Positions 8,850 to 18,753 of a stretch of 29,805 bases of DNA are shown here, one piece after another. Source of the stretch: Chromera velia (lineage: Eukaryota; Sar; Chromeraceae); assembly GCA_018398765.1 (NCBI GenBank), contig JAHBMJ010000776.1, positions 1-29,805 on the forward strand, read 5' to 3'. The notes beneath the pieces were generated by a model. The model was not told the DNA's origin. It ran no database searches and was given only the letters and a program-made list of their open reading frames with translations. The translations under genes and the position numbers were made by a program. The stretch's first letter is position 1, and each line of letters starts with the position of its first letter.

Positions 8850-11535
8850 CCCCCTCCCCCCCCCTAGTCAGCCAATCCCTCCTGCGTCCATCCCTGAGAC
8901 CCTGGCTGAGAGAGTTAAGGGCCCAGCAGGTGAATGGGAAAAGAAGTTAGCATAACCGGGGGAGAGGAAGCAGAGGGGTAGAAAAAAATCCAACAAACAA
9001 AGAAAAGGATAGATAGCCGCCCCTTGGTGGGACCGGGAGTGTAAAGAAATGAATGAAAGGGTAAGGAAGGCCGAGAGAGAACTAAGAACACAAACAGTGA
9101 GCAGACAAAGTAATGATAGATCCAGAGAAGAAAGAATGAGACATAAAGACAAGCTGATAAGGGAAAGGAGAAGGTTGATCGCAAGGAAAAGAAAGGCATG
9201 CGTGTGTGCACAGGCAGAGCGTCTTGCCCAGGAGGCCGCTAGGGACCCCTCGGAGGTGTGGAAGTGGAAGAGGGCGCAACAGATGGGAGGGGATGGAGCG
9301 GGAGACAGACTGTCGGCATATGCTTTCTCCAATTTCTGGGCGTCGGTGTTTGAAGGAGAGGGACTTCCCGACCTCCCCCTACCCTCCAGCCCTCCTCCTC
9401 CCCCTCGGTCTCCTTTCTTCTCTCTTTTCCTATGTGAGACGGTCATAAAAAAAGTGAACCCAAATAAGGGGGCTGGGCTTGAGGGTCTCTCTCCTAAACA
9501 TGTTGCTCTATGTTTTGGGTCGTCGTGTCTCTTCCGTTTTCTTCTCTTTATTTTTTTTAATCTCTTTCATCTCTTCTCTTACTGGCCGTCTACATGGAAC
9601 TTCATTCGTATTGTCCCAGTCCCCAAAGGCCCCGTGTCTCCGCTAGCGGATGAATGGAGGCCTATTCATATAGTGACCCTTCTGGCTAAGCTCTTTGCTT
9701 TGTTGATGGATTCTCGCCTCCGTCTGAGAGCAAGGATAGACGACAGACAGATAGGATTCAGAAAGGGAGTGGGGACTAGAGAGGCCATTCATGCTTTGTT
9801 TGCCCTTTCTAAAATTTCCAGAAATAAAAAAAGACCTTTATTTGCGTGTTTCGTAGACTTTAGTGAGGCATTTGATAGAGTTGACAGAAAGAAATTGATC
9901 CAGAGACTTAGAGAGGAGGGGCTTTCAGAAGGAGACATTAATATGATCTATGCAATGTATATCAAGGTCATGGGGAAGATTGACGGGTTGGAAAGCATGT
10001 TTGAAGAGGGAACAGGGGTAAAATAAGGTGACCCTCTCTCTCCTCTCCTATTTCTTCTCTTCATCAATAATTTGCATACCTCAGTTAGTCTTCAAAGTAG
10101 AGATCGAGGGGAGGATTCATCCTAGGAAGTGAGGCTGGGAGACCTTCTGATAGAGAGCATCGGTTATGCAGATGATCTCGTAATCTTTGGGCACTCCCCC
10201 CACGACCTCCAAAAGAGAATGGATCGGTTGGCCATGTATTGTGACACGTGGGGTCTGACAGTGAATTTAAAAAAAATGAAAGTGATGAGATTAGTAGGCA
10301 GGGGGAGGGGGGAAGAAATTTTTTTTAAGGGTCGGACGGTTGAATAGGTAGAAAGTTACAGATACTTGGGTTGTCAGGTCTTCTGTGATACAAACCCTCG
10401 TAAGTCTGTGACTGCCAGACTTGAAGCTACAGAGAGGGGAGTAGGAGGGGCTATGGGTTTGTGCGCATCAATAGGAACGCTCTCCCCATATAGTCGTATG
10501 TCCTTCTTCAGGGGGACATGGGAACCCATCACCACTTATTCCCTTGAAGCCCTCCCGATTCGAGAATCTGATATCCAATGCTTAGACTCTCTTCAGCTTC
10601 GTTTTATGCGTTGGTCTCTCCGTCTGCCCTGGAATTCTTTTATCTTTCCCACCCTTGTAGCCGTTAGGCTGAGGCCTATGAGAGAGATTCTCAGTGTTAG
10701 AGTGGGGGGGTATTTAAGAAGTCTTTCCCTTGTACGATTGGCTTAAAGTTTGCCTCAAGCGCTGTGGGCATGCCACAGGAGGGGGGAGCTTAGGGCGTGG
10801 TCACGGTTGGCAAAGAGGCTTGTGCAACCCGTCAGTTCTGCCCTTCTTAAAAGTGAACCTGATGAGGTTGATTTTAGAACCTCAGATAGTAGGCTAAGAA
10901 GAGGGGTGAGAAGCAGAGAAGTCAACGAATGGTTAGGAGACTGGGCAAACCCGGTCTCCGTGATAGAAAGGAGAGGGGGGAGACAAGGTAGACAAGGAAT
11001 GCATGGCGTATCTTTTCCTCCGTCTGCCTGCCTGACTGATTATCAGAAGGAGAATAGAAGCAGCCAACGCTTTGCAAAACTGGTCCTAGGAAGCCTGGTG
11101 GAGGGGAAGGGGGGCTTAAGGTCTCCTTCGGTTAAACCACTTGCCAAGCAGTTCCTGGCATCCCCCGGGACAGTTTTCCACCCTGTGTTGTGCGCCTTTG
11201 TTGGAGGGGGGGCAAACTATGGGGGGAAGGTTGAATCAATTTGCAAGGCCTGTGAAGAGAAAACTTATGAGAAACTGATTGACGACCCGATTCACCGCCT
11301 GACAACTTATGTTCGAACGGAAGTGCCGCGGGGGAGACTGAGCGATCTCTGGTATAGGCGACTGGAGCGTATATCGATAGAAGAAGTGTGTGAGCACGGA
11401 GAGAAACAGGAGGCCCGAGGGGGTAGAGGGTGGGGGTAGGCCGAGGAGCGTGTAAGGCGGTACTTCTCACTTCTTCTTCAGAGGGACACCAGAAAGGCTA
11501 GTGCCCTCATTGCTGCATGCCTAGGACCAGACTGA
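8850..11535 (+). pseudogene. LINE ORF2: reverse transcriptase and C-terminal region
   Basis: One frame carries the whole region with no frameshift but seven in-frame stops, at 8953, 9010, 10024, 10123, 10345, 10744 and 11437. Landmarks in order: a PWWDRECKEM linker (about 9030), motif 1 AGLEGLSPKH, motif 2 WRPIHIV with QIGFRKGVGTREA, motif A FACFVDFSEAFD (about 9845), motif B with a stop in place of Gln before GDPLSPLL (10024), motif C YADDLV (about 10165), motif D WGLTVNLKKMKV, then SYRYLG. These are the hallmarks of non-LTR reverse transcriptases. The C-terminal part contains Trp/Arg-rich helices and a CKAC pair near 11246, but no clear RNase H. The reading frame ends with TGA at 11533-11535. 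Confidence 0.9.
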
Positions 11536-11702
11536 TCGATCCTGGGGAGCAGCGCTTTGCTAGCTAGTAGTTCTAAGGTTCGGCCGCTTTAGATGAGCAT
11601 TCGCTAGCGTGCTCCTAGCTTGTAATATGACATGAATGCTCACAGACTGCCCTTTGCCATTGGGATACGATGGCTGGCGGGTTTAGTCACATTATCATCA
11701 TC
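11536..11702 (+). other. LINE 3' UTR and ATC-repeat tail
   Basis: Short non-coding end of the element. It finishes with CATTATCATCATC directly against the right copy of the 88-bp duplication. Short tandem 3' tails instead of poly(A) are known for several non-LTR clades. Confidence 0.6.
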
Positions 11703-11756
11703 AGGATAATTGGGCCCATACATAATCCAGGGGGGGGATCAATCCTAGGCATACTA
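11703..11756. repeat. Right copy of the 88-bp duplication, first part
   Basis: Matches 951-1004 with two transitions. It is interrupted after its TA dinucleotide (11755-11756) by the composite TIR element and resumes at 13494. Confidence 0.6.
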
Positions 11757-12145
11757 CCCTAGACGACAAAATTATTGAATAAACTTCATGTCAAAGAAAT
11801 CAATTCAGAAAACTAACTAAAAAGTAGAAGAAATACTTTTACTGAAACTATATCTAAAGATGTTTTTTTTTGTTGGTCTATTGATAAGACTCTATATCTA
11901 TTTCTCACTAATTTTTTAAAAATGTGTTTTTTGCATATTGCAAACGACCCTCGGCGTACCAAATGACCCATCTTAGCTTTAATAGTGATTATATAGGCAA
12001 AGATGACCCAATATAACTCTAGAATCATAGTAGTAAGTACACTAGCACCCAAACTCTCAAAAGGGAAAGCTTGATCCAATACTGTCCCCAAAAATGAAAT
12101 TTTGCTAAACTCCAAAATTTTATTCAATAATTTTGTCGCCTAGGG
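11757..12145. repeat. Left 389-bp TIR unit of the composite
   Basis: Terminal inverted repeats of about 28 bp. A minus-strand open frame of about 100 codons spans most of the unit, but its start is TTG, not ATG, and lies in the inverted repeat. The other unit has a similar frame. I treat it as probably fortuitous. Confidence 0.7.
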
Positions 12146-13101
12146 TGTGCAACGATCCTTATTATTACATAAAGAAAGAAAACTACAAAGTATTTTAGTC
12201 TTATAAAATTTTGAAAAATTGTTCATTGTATGATGATTATATACAGTGACTGGGACCCTTGTATCTCTAATACACATCACAAAAACAACTTTAATCAAAC
12301 TTTACCTAATCACATTTCCAGTCCAACACCGAGTGTCACTTTTTCTTTGTCCCACCGCACAAGCCACGAATCGATCTGGCAGACATCCTTTGTACAGCAA
12401 GCTACAACCATGCTAAATAGTCTTTTCCTTTTTCAGTCATCATGTACTTCTCCGGATTTGCACATATTCCATCTTTATCATATCTTTCTATCATTTTTTA
12501 TCCTCTGAAGTCAAGGAAGGTAATCAGTAACCTGAATGCAGCCCTTTTCTGCTGCCCAATCTAAACTGATCCAAGTCCACTCCTAGGTCCACTCTATTAT
12601 CTTTGTGCACATATCAAACTCTCTTAACAGGTTGCCTCATAGCTTTTCAACAGTAGAGCAAGCCTCTAAAATTTTACAGTTTGGAAACTGGTTTTTTGTT
12701 TCGACTGTTATCTTCAACTCATGCACAAAACTTCGTGCAGCTTCCTTCCTTCAAAAAGTTCTCAATGCTTTCATTCTTCAGCATCGCTTTTCATTTGAAT
12801 GACAAGTGATGCTATAACGGTTCTTTGCGTGCTGTCGCCCCCTCCTTTCTCTGGTTTCTTGACCTTCATCCTTGTTAGTGCAGCTTGTTGTTCTGATATA
12901 CCTTGTAAGGCATCATAGCCCTTATATTACTTCCAAGAGGTAGACAAACCAGAGCATTGTTTCAACAGCAGGGATAGTTCAATGTAAGACGTATCACATG
13001 CAGTATTCATATCTTTGTAACTGTTCTCCTTTCTATTTGAATCGATATTGAATGAAAAGGGAAAAGTGAAAACATGAGAAATATGAATTTTTGCCCTCAC
13101 A
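12146..13101. other. Internal 956 bp of the composite element
   Basis: Begins TGTGCAACG and ends CCCTCACA. AT-rich with short plus-strand open frames (12230-12508, 12605-12802) that show no recognised domain. Nothing here supports an active transposase gene. Confidence 0.4.
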
Positions 13102-13491
13102 CCCTAGGCGGCAAAATTATTGAATAAACTTCATGTCAAAGAAATCAATTCAGAAAACTAGCTAAAAAGTAGAAGAAATACTTTCAGTGAAACTATATCT
13201 AAAGATGTTTTTTTTTTGTTGGTCTATTGATAAGACTCTATATCTATTTCTCACTAATTTTTTAAAAATGTGTTTTTTACATATCGCAAACGACCCTAGG
13301 GGTACCAAATGACCAATCTTAGCTTTAATAGTGATTATATAGGCAAAGATGACCCAATATAACTCTAGAATCATAGCAGTAAGTACAGTAGCCCCCAGAC
13401 TCTCAAAAGGGAAAGCTTGATCCAATACTGTTCCCAAAAATGAAATTTCGCCAAACTCCAAAATTTTATTCAATAATTTTGTCGCCTAGGG
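13102..13491. repeat. Right 390-bp TIR unit of the composite
   Basis: Direct repeat of 11757-12145 with scattered substitutions. Its outer end CCTAGGG abuts the TA at 13492-13493. Confidence 0.7.
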
Positions 13492-13493
13492 TA

Positions 13494-13527
13494 GTAATCA
13501 CTGTTAATCAGTGTATTCAAGTTATAA
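13494..13527. repeat. Right copy of the 88-bp duplication, second part
   Basis: Matches 1005-1038 with two transitions. Host DNA follows. Confidence 0.6.
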
Positions 13528-14201
13528 TACTCAACACACTTCGAAACGCAAGTTTAGCCATCATCACAGAATTCATCTGCTGCATGGATGAATGCTACAA
13601 GCCTACAACACATGATCGCAACATTCCGATTCTCCAGCGCAATCCATCGACGCAGACACAGAAACAACAAATTCCTCTCCCCGGCCCCTGCCCCCCCTTT
13701 TTCCATCTCCCACCCCGAGCTTGTCCAAACGTGGCTGAACAACTCATTGAATTCCATTAGACCTCTTGATCTAGTTGGACGGGACAGAACGACATCTGAA
13801 GAAGTGTGTATGCGTACCGCTAGGGTCCCTGTTGAATTAATTCAGCTAGCTGGTTCGTTTCTGTTTGCCTCTGTCTCCCCATCTTTCGAGCTCTGTTTCG
13901 GGGTCTCCATTTCTGCTGTGTCGGTCCCTTCCTCCCTCTGTCTGCCCATTCTGTACACGGACAGAGGAGCTAACAAGACAGCAGACCCGCCCGTCTCTTT
14001 CCGTTGAAATTCACTTCTGATCTCTCGGCGTATCTTGACTACTGCTGCAAGTCTCTTCCTCCTCAGCAGCGAAAGCACAGATGCAGACACAGAGAGAAGT
14101 GGGAATGAGACAAAAGAGTCTCTGAGAAAGGGGAGAGGCCACCATCACACTGCACTGAATGCTTCCTTCGCTCCCTTCCCTTTCCCAGGCGTCCCCGCTC
14201 C
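13528..14201. other. 3' flank of CCT5, no recognised gene
   Basis: Open frames exist on both strands (plus 13588-14007, minus 13554-13757) but neither shows a domain, splice pattern or homology I recognise. Part of this stretch should be the CCT5 3' UTR. Confidence 0.4.
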
Positions 14202-15301
14202 TCAATTCATCTCTCCCTCGAGGTCCTGGGGTTGAATCACGTCATCGATCTTCAAGATCATCTTCACGACCTGCACGCAGGGGAACGGGACAACAACCCC
14301 ATGCATGAACCAACGACTCGGATGACGAACAACAGGAAGACGTGCAACCAGAGAAACGAAAAAAAAAAACCCACACAGACAAGAGAGGAAGAGTCCCCGC
14401 GATATCTGCGTGGTGTCTTTCCTTTTCCCTGCAGTCTATCATATGCAGGAATATGCACTTCCTTTTCAGGGTCTTGCGACAGACAGAAAGCACCCACGAA
14501 AACAACAGCAGACCGTATCATCCCCCCCCCCCCNNNNNNNNNNNNNNNNNNNNNNNNNNNNNNNNNNNNNNNNNNNNNNNNNNNNNNNNNNNNNNNNNNN
14601 NNNNNNNNNNNNNNNNNNNNNNNNNNNNNNNNNNNNNNNNNNNNNNNNNNNNNNNNNNNNNNNNNNNNNNNNNNNNNNNNNNNNNNNNNNNNNNNNNNNN
14701 NNNNNNNNNNNNNNNNNNNNNNNNNNNNNNNNNNNNNNNNNNNNNNNNNNNNNNNNNNNNNNNNNNNNNNNNNNNNNNNNNNNNNNNNNNNNNNNNNNNN
14801 NNNNNCCTTCTCTTCTTTTCGTTTTTTCCCCACCTCTTCATGAACACAACACACAAAAAATAACTACAGAATCGAAGACAAAAAAACAACACGGTCACTC
14901 AGACAACGTGGGCAGGGGCAGGCAGGCAGGCAGGCAAACAGATCTCGCCTGCCTACCTACCTGTGTTGCCAGTGCGAGTTGATTTCTCTTGGAGGAGTGC
15001 CCCTCGTGGATGTTGCACTTGATCATATCCTTCTCGCCCTGTTGAAGGGAAATGGGGGGGGGGGAGCAAGAGCAGCGATACCACAAGCATGGGCAACACT
15101 ACGAGAACTTCAGGAGGCCCATCCCTCTCCATTCATCATGAAAGTTCTTTCAAAAAAATCTCCTCACGATTTCATCATACTATCACACGATACATCCAAC
15201 TTGCAATCGGCCCCTTCTGACAGAACAACAACACACAGAGAACAGGTTCGTCTGGTCAGTACAGGTCACAGGGTACTCCCTTGTGCACACACCCACACAC
15301 C

Positions 15302-15385
<84 letters not shown>

Positions 15386-16485
15386 GAGAAGAGAAGCACT
15401 ACGAAGGTCCGGAGAACGCCAAGGAGGGGAAGGGGTGGATGCACATGTATGACGTGCGGATCTCCATCAAGAAACATTGAGAGAAAACTATTCACGGGTG
15501 TCCATTGAGGATCGGCAGTCCCCTCCCAGAAGAGGTTCGAGACGGGTGTCAAAGAAGGAAGAGCTCTATTTGGCTGAAGACGTCCGCGGTCCCCGCAGGA
15601 CCTGCGAAGCCGTCTCGTCACTTCGATTAAAAGAGAATTCAGTGGAGGAATTTCATGTGGAGACGAAGAAGCACTAAAGCGATTGAAGGCAGGCATGTAT
15701 TGCTCTTCACGCATAAATCGCTGCATGTGAAGGAACAATCATCAAACAACCCACCGATCCCATACAGTCGACTCCCAAGTTCGCGTTCTTGGAGGTGTTC
15801 TGCTCTCCCTTTAGCTCGGACACCGTGCTGATGGCACTGCAGCCTCTCAGACAGACGGACAGACTATATGGTCTTCTTTCCTTATTCTCTTCATTTCTTT
15901 CAGACAAGACAGAGAGACAGAACAAAGGCTGGGATCCCGTCATCTGCTCATCTCACACATACACCGCAACTTTTTTCCTGTCTGTGTTTCCTTTCTGTCT
16001 TTTCGTTGTCGTCGTCTATTCTGTTAACCTCTGTGTGGTCCTTAACCTCTTACACCCCTCCCCTTTCAGATTGCCCCCTGGTCTCAATGGTGCTTTCCCT
16101 CGACGTGTACCTGGATATTTCTGCAGTGAAGATCCTTCAACCACACTTCATGAGTATTCATACCCCCCCCTGCTCACAGTATCCATACCGTGTGCGCCCT
16201 CGACTCCCCCCACCCACCCACCCCAGAATTGCACTCCCTCACCCACCCACCCACTGACTTGAGTCCCGAATTTTCCGCCAGCGCTTCCGGGATTGTCAGC
16301 AGAGCGTCTGCGTAGCCCTGCAAGGCGTACTGCTCCACTCCCTTCACAGCACGGGCAGCTTCCTCAACAGCCAGAGAAGCAGCGATTTCAGACGCACCAC
16401 CTCCGGGCACAATTTTTGGATGACGGATCAAGTTCCGCACTGCGCACATCGCGTCGTGGATCGACCGCTTCGCCTCCTCAATCAC
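14202..16485 (-). CDS. CCT5: T-complex chaperonin subunit epsilon (CCT5), C-terminal four exons
   Basis: Exons 16485-16259, 15836-15755, 15038-14961 and 14270-14202 join in phase (phases 2, 0, 0) with CTGCAG or AACAG acceptors and GTCAGT, GTGGGT and GTAGGT donors. The product is the last 151 residues of a CCT epsilon chain: [13 protein letters not shown], the [13 protein letters not shown] loop, a [20 protein letters not shown] helix, [17 protein letters not shown] and [10 protein letters not shown], ending in TGA at 14202-14204. CCT is the ring-shaped cytosolic chaperonin that folds actin and tubulin; this part belongs to the C-terminal intermediate and equatorial domains. Sequence after LGVDC is less conserved than usual. 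The roughly 390 residues expected upstream, with the GDGTT ATP-binding motif, were not found on this strand. A scaffold gap lies within the last intron. Confidence 0.85.
14534..14805. other. Assembly gap (272 N)
   Basis: Run of unknown bases preceded by a long C homopolymer. It falls in the last CCT5 intron; exons on both sides match the same protein in order, so the join across the gap is probably right. Confidence 0.95.
15283..15390. repeat. (AC)n followed by (AG)n microsatellite
   Basis: AC dinucleotides from about 15283 to 15340, then AG dinucleotides from about 15344 to 15390, inside the CCT5 intron between exons two and three of the visible set. Confidence 0.9.
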
Positions 16486-16851
16486 CTGCAGGCACCAACA
16501 GAACAGACAGACAAGACAAAGATGGAAGATGAGAGCAGGGACGACGGGAGGACAAGAGAGGAGAGGCCTGTGCACATCGTCCGTCACCCGTATTTAAAAA
16601 AGAGTACCAAGAAAAAGGGGAAGCTGCACCTACAAAAACCAAGTCACAAATTCGCGGAAGGACCGGCACACAAACGACAGATCGGAGAAAAGTTTCGCAA
16701 AGTATCTCTAAAGACGAAAAACGACCAGAACTAAGAAAGCATAGACACCAAAGCAGAGCGATAGGAAAGTTGACAGACAAAAAAACGAAACGAAATGGTT
16801 TCCGACTATATGTTTCTTCTTCTTCTCCCTCTTTTTCTTCATGAACAGACA

Positions 16852-17115
16852 GACAGACTATATGTTTCTTCTTCTCCCTTCTTTTCTTCATGAACACAAC
16901 AGACAAAAAGAAAGAAAGAACAAAGACAAAAGAACAGCACCAACAATCAAACAGCGTGGGCAGGGGGCCCGAAAGGTGAGAGTTAAGCGCCCCTTGCCTC
17001 TCCACCTCCCGACAGACTTTCACGTGATCACTGGTTTCACACGCTACTCCTCTGCTGCTTCCACTCAAGACAAGAAAGAGAAGAAAAGAAAACAAGGCAA
17101 GAAAAACCAACAAAA
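16852..17115. repeat. Duplicated segment, copy 1
   Basis: Nearly identical to 17530-17797 in the same orientation. It includes the GC-rich core with CAGGGGGCCCGAAAGGTGAG and the segment ending CTGCTGCTTCCACTCAAG. Confidence 0.8.
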
Positions 17116-17393
17116 ATTAAAAATGACAACAAAACGAAAAAAGAAAACTGCACGTGGGGACCGGCACCGTCATGTTCTTTAGACAGAGGTGGGGGGGTGG
17201 AGGGGCGTCCCTGCGGAGGGGGATTTCTTCTGATGTTGTGTCTTCGTATCTTGTGGGAGGACTCTTTCGGCGGTAACGAAACTCTCCAAAGTCCCATACC
17301 AAAAGAGCGACGGTGCTCAGTTGCTTGAACCTTCTCTAAAACCTGTTCTCTCTCCTCAGGACTCCTGCTCTGACGGTGAGTCATACAGACAGT

Positions 17394-17424
<31 letters not shown>

Positions 17425-17529
17425 ACGGACGTCTTTTCTTCACTTCACTGACAGACTATGTGTTTCTTCTTCTCCCTTCTTTTCTTCATGAACACAATAG
17501 ACAGACAGACAGATAGTCAAACAGACAGA

Positions 17530-17797
17530 CAGACAGACTATATGTTTCTTCTTCTTCTCCCTCCTTTTCTTCATGAACACAATAGACAAACAGAAAGAAA
17601 GAACAAAGATAAAAGAACAGCACCAACAATCAAACAGCGTGGGCAGGGGGCCCGAAAGGTGAGAGTTAAGCGCCCCTTGCCTCTCCACCTCCCGACAGAC
17701 TTTCACGTGATCACTGGTTTCACACGCTACTCCTCTGCTGCTTCCACTCAAGACAAGACAGAGAAGAAAAGAAGACAAGATAAGAAAACCAACAAAT
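17530..17797. repeat. Duplicated segment, copy 2
   Basis: Direct repeat of 16852-17115, differing by a few substitutions and small length changes in the purine-rich tail. Confidence 0.8.
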
Positions 17798-17801
17798 AAA
17801 A

Positions 17802-17835
<34 letters not shown>

Positions 17836-18319
17836 TATATCAGACGGACAGACAGACAGGCAGAGAAAGACAGACTGGGGGTTTCTCATCACACAATATA
17901 CAGACGTTCGCTCTTTGAAAGAAGAAAAAAAGGAAAGCATTGCATTCCGACCTGCAAACGTGAACTTCTTCAGTGTGGGTCCCTCCCTCTCTCTGTCCTC
18001 TCTTGTACCCCCAGGTCCGCTCCAGATCATGCAGCCTTGGAGGAAAGAAAGAAGACTAAACCCCCGAGTACACTGGGAGACGAATGAGAACACCTCGGAT
18101 GGTACGGCATACACAGGGGGGAAGGGTGCTGGCCCGAAGAGGCAGAGCACAACAAGGTTCCACAACAAATAACTGTACATCCAGGTCTCCTTTCCACCCA
18201 GACACTCCCGGAAGACAAAAGCCAGAAAACAGTACAAGAGACAGTGCGTGAGAAAACTGCACAAAATGTCGTGAGGACCCTCCGGTTGCCACGCCTCCTC
18301 CTTTCCTGTCTGTCCTCCA

Positions 18320-18710
18320 CCAAAAAATCGTTGCAACAGGGGGAGCGCCTTCCCCTTTACGGCCACTGAGTCTGCGTGCAACCACACAGCAAACACAACG
18401 GAGGGGAAGGGATGGAAAGATCATCTTTCAGTCACAGAGCTCTGTCTGACGGAGAGAAAAAAGGGAATCCTGAAAGAGAGAAAAAAGGGAATACAAGCAG
18501 CCGTCCACAAACTCCGGAGAGAGGTCGACACGCAAGAGAATTGAAACGACGCCAATATAATTGAATTGCTTCTTCAAATCACAGCCAGACGCGCAGATTT
18601 CGACATGCGGAGAGACCCAAAAATGTACCGAAACGTTCACAAAAAGTTAAAGAAACAAGAGCGAAAGCCAGCCACTAATTCAGCGTCACCCACGCAAATA
18701 CCGAGGGTCC

Positions 18711-18753
<43 letters not shown>

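Larger units (their letters stand above)
1039..11702 (+). mobile_element. Full-length but decayed non-LTR (LINE-type) retrotransposon
   Basis: Order 5' to 3': leader, ORF1 remnant (coiled coil, UBA-like domain), ORF2 remnant (acidic and poly-Ser region, two chromodomain-like modules, APE-type endonuclease, reverse transcriptase, C-terminal region ending at 11535), short 3' UTR and a CATTATCATCATC tail. The endonuclease-RT arrangement and lack of LTRs place it among APE-type non-LTR elements; I cannot name the clade without a phylogeny. The 88-bp direct repeats set the ends. The element is dead: several frameshifts in the 5' half, at least seven in-frame stops in the RT half, and an inserted tandem array at 5740-7495. 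Without that array it would be about 8.9 kb. Confidence 0.85.
11757..13491. mobile_element. Composite element: two direct 390-bp TIR units flanking 956 bp
   Basis: Units at 11757-12145 and 13102-13491 are direct repeats of each other. Each starts CCCTAG(A/G)CG(A/G)CAAAATTA and ends with its inverse (TAATTTTGTCGCCTAGGG). The outer ends are flanked by TA, and the uninterrupted copy at 951-1038 has a single TA there (1003-1004), so the whole 1.7 kb inserted as one unit with TA duplication, as Tc1/mariner-type elements do. The inner flanks are TG and CA, not TA. No transposase is visible. Confidence 0.65.
16486..18319. other. Repeat-rich DNA upstream of the CCT5 exons
   Basis: Contains GACA microsatellites (17396-17429, 17800-17835), several copies of a TATATGTTTCTTCTTC unit, and a 265-bp duplication. 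Possible minus-strand exons near 18023 (after CTTTCTTTCCTCCAAG) and near 17942 (after ACGTTTGCAG) have acceptable acceptors, but I could not fit them to a gene. Confidence 0.4.

Noticed and set aside
8953-11439. Reassigned genetic code with TAA/TAG read as Gln
   Set aside because: All RT-frame stops are TAA/TAG at Gln-like sites, but the exons of CCT5 and the ankyrin-like gene use only CAA/CAG for Gln, contain no in-frame TAA/TAG, and the ankyrin-like gene ends at a TAG. Decay by C-to-T change explains the LINE better.
16841-17799. Duplicated segment read as a duplicated CCT5 exon
   Set aside because: The peptide from the repeat (SSRGVACETSDHVKVCREVE) shows no convincing match to the CCT5 region expected upstream of VIEEAKRS.
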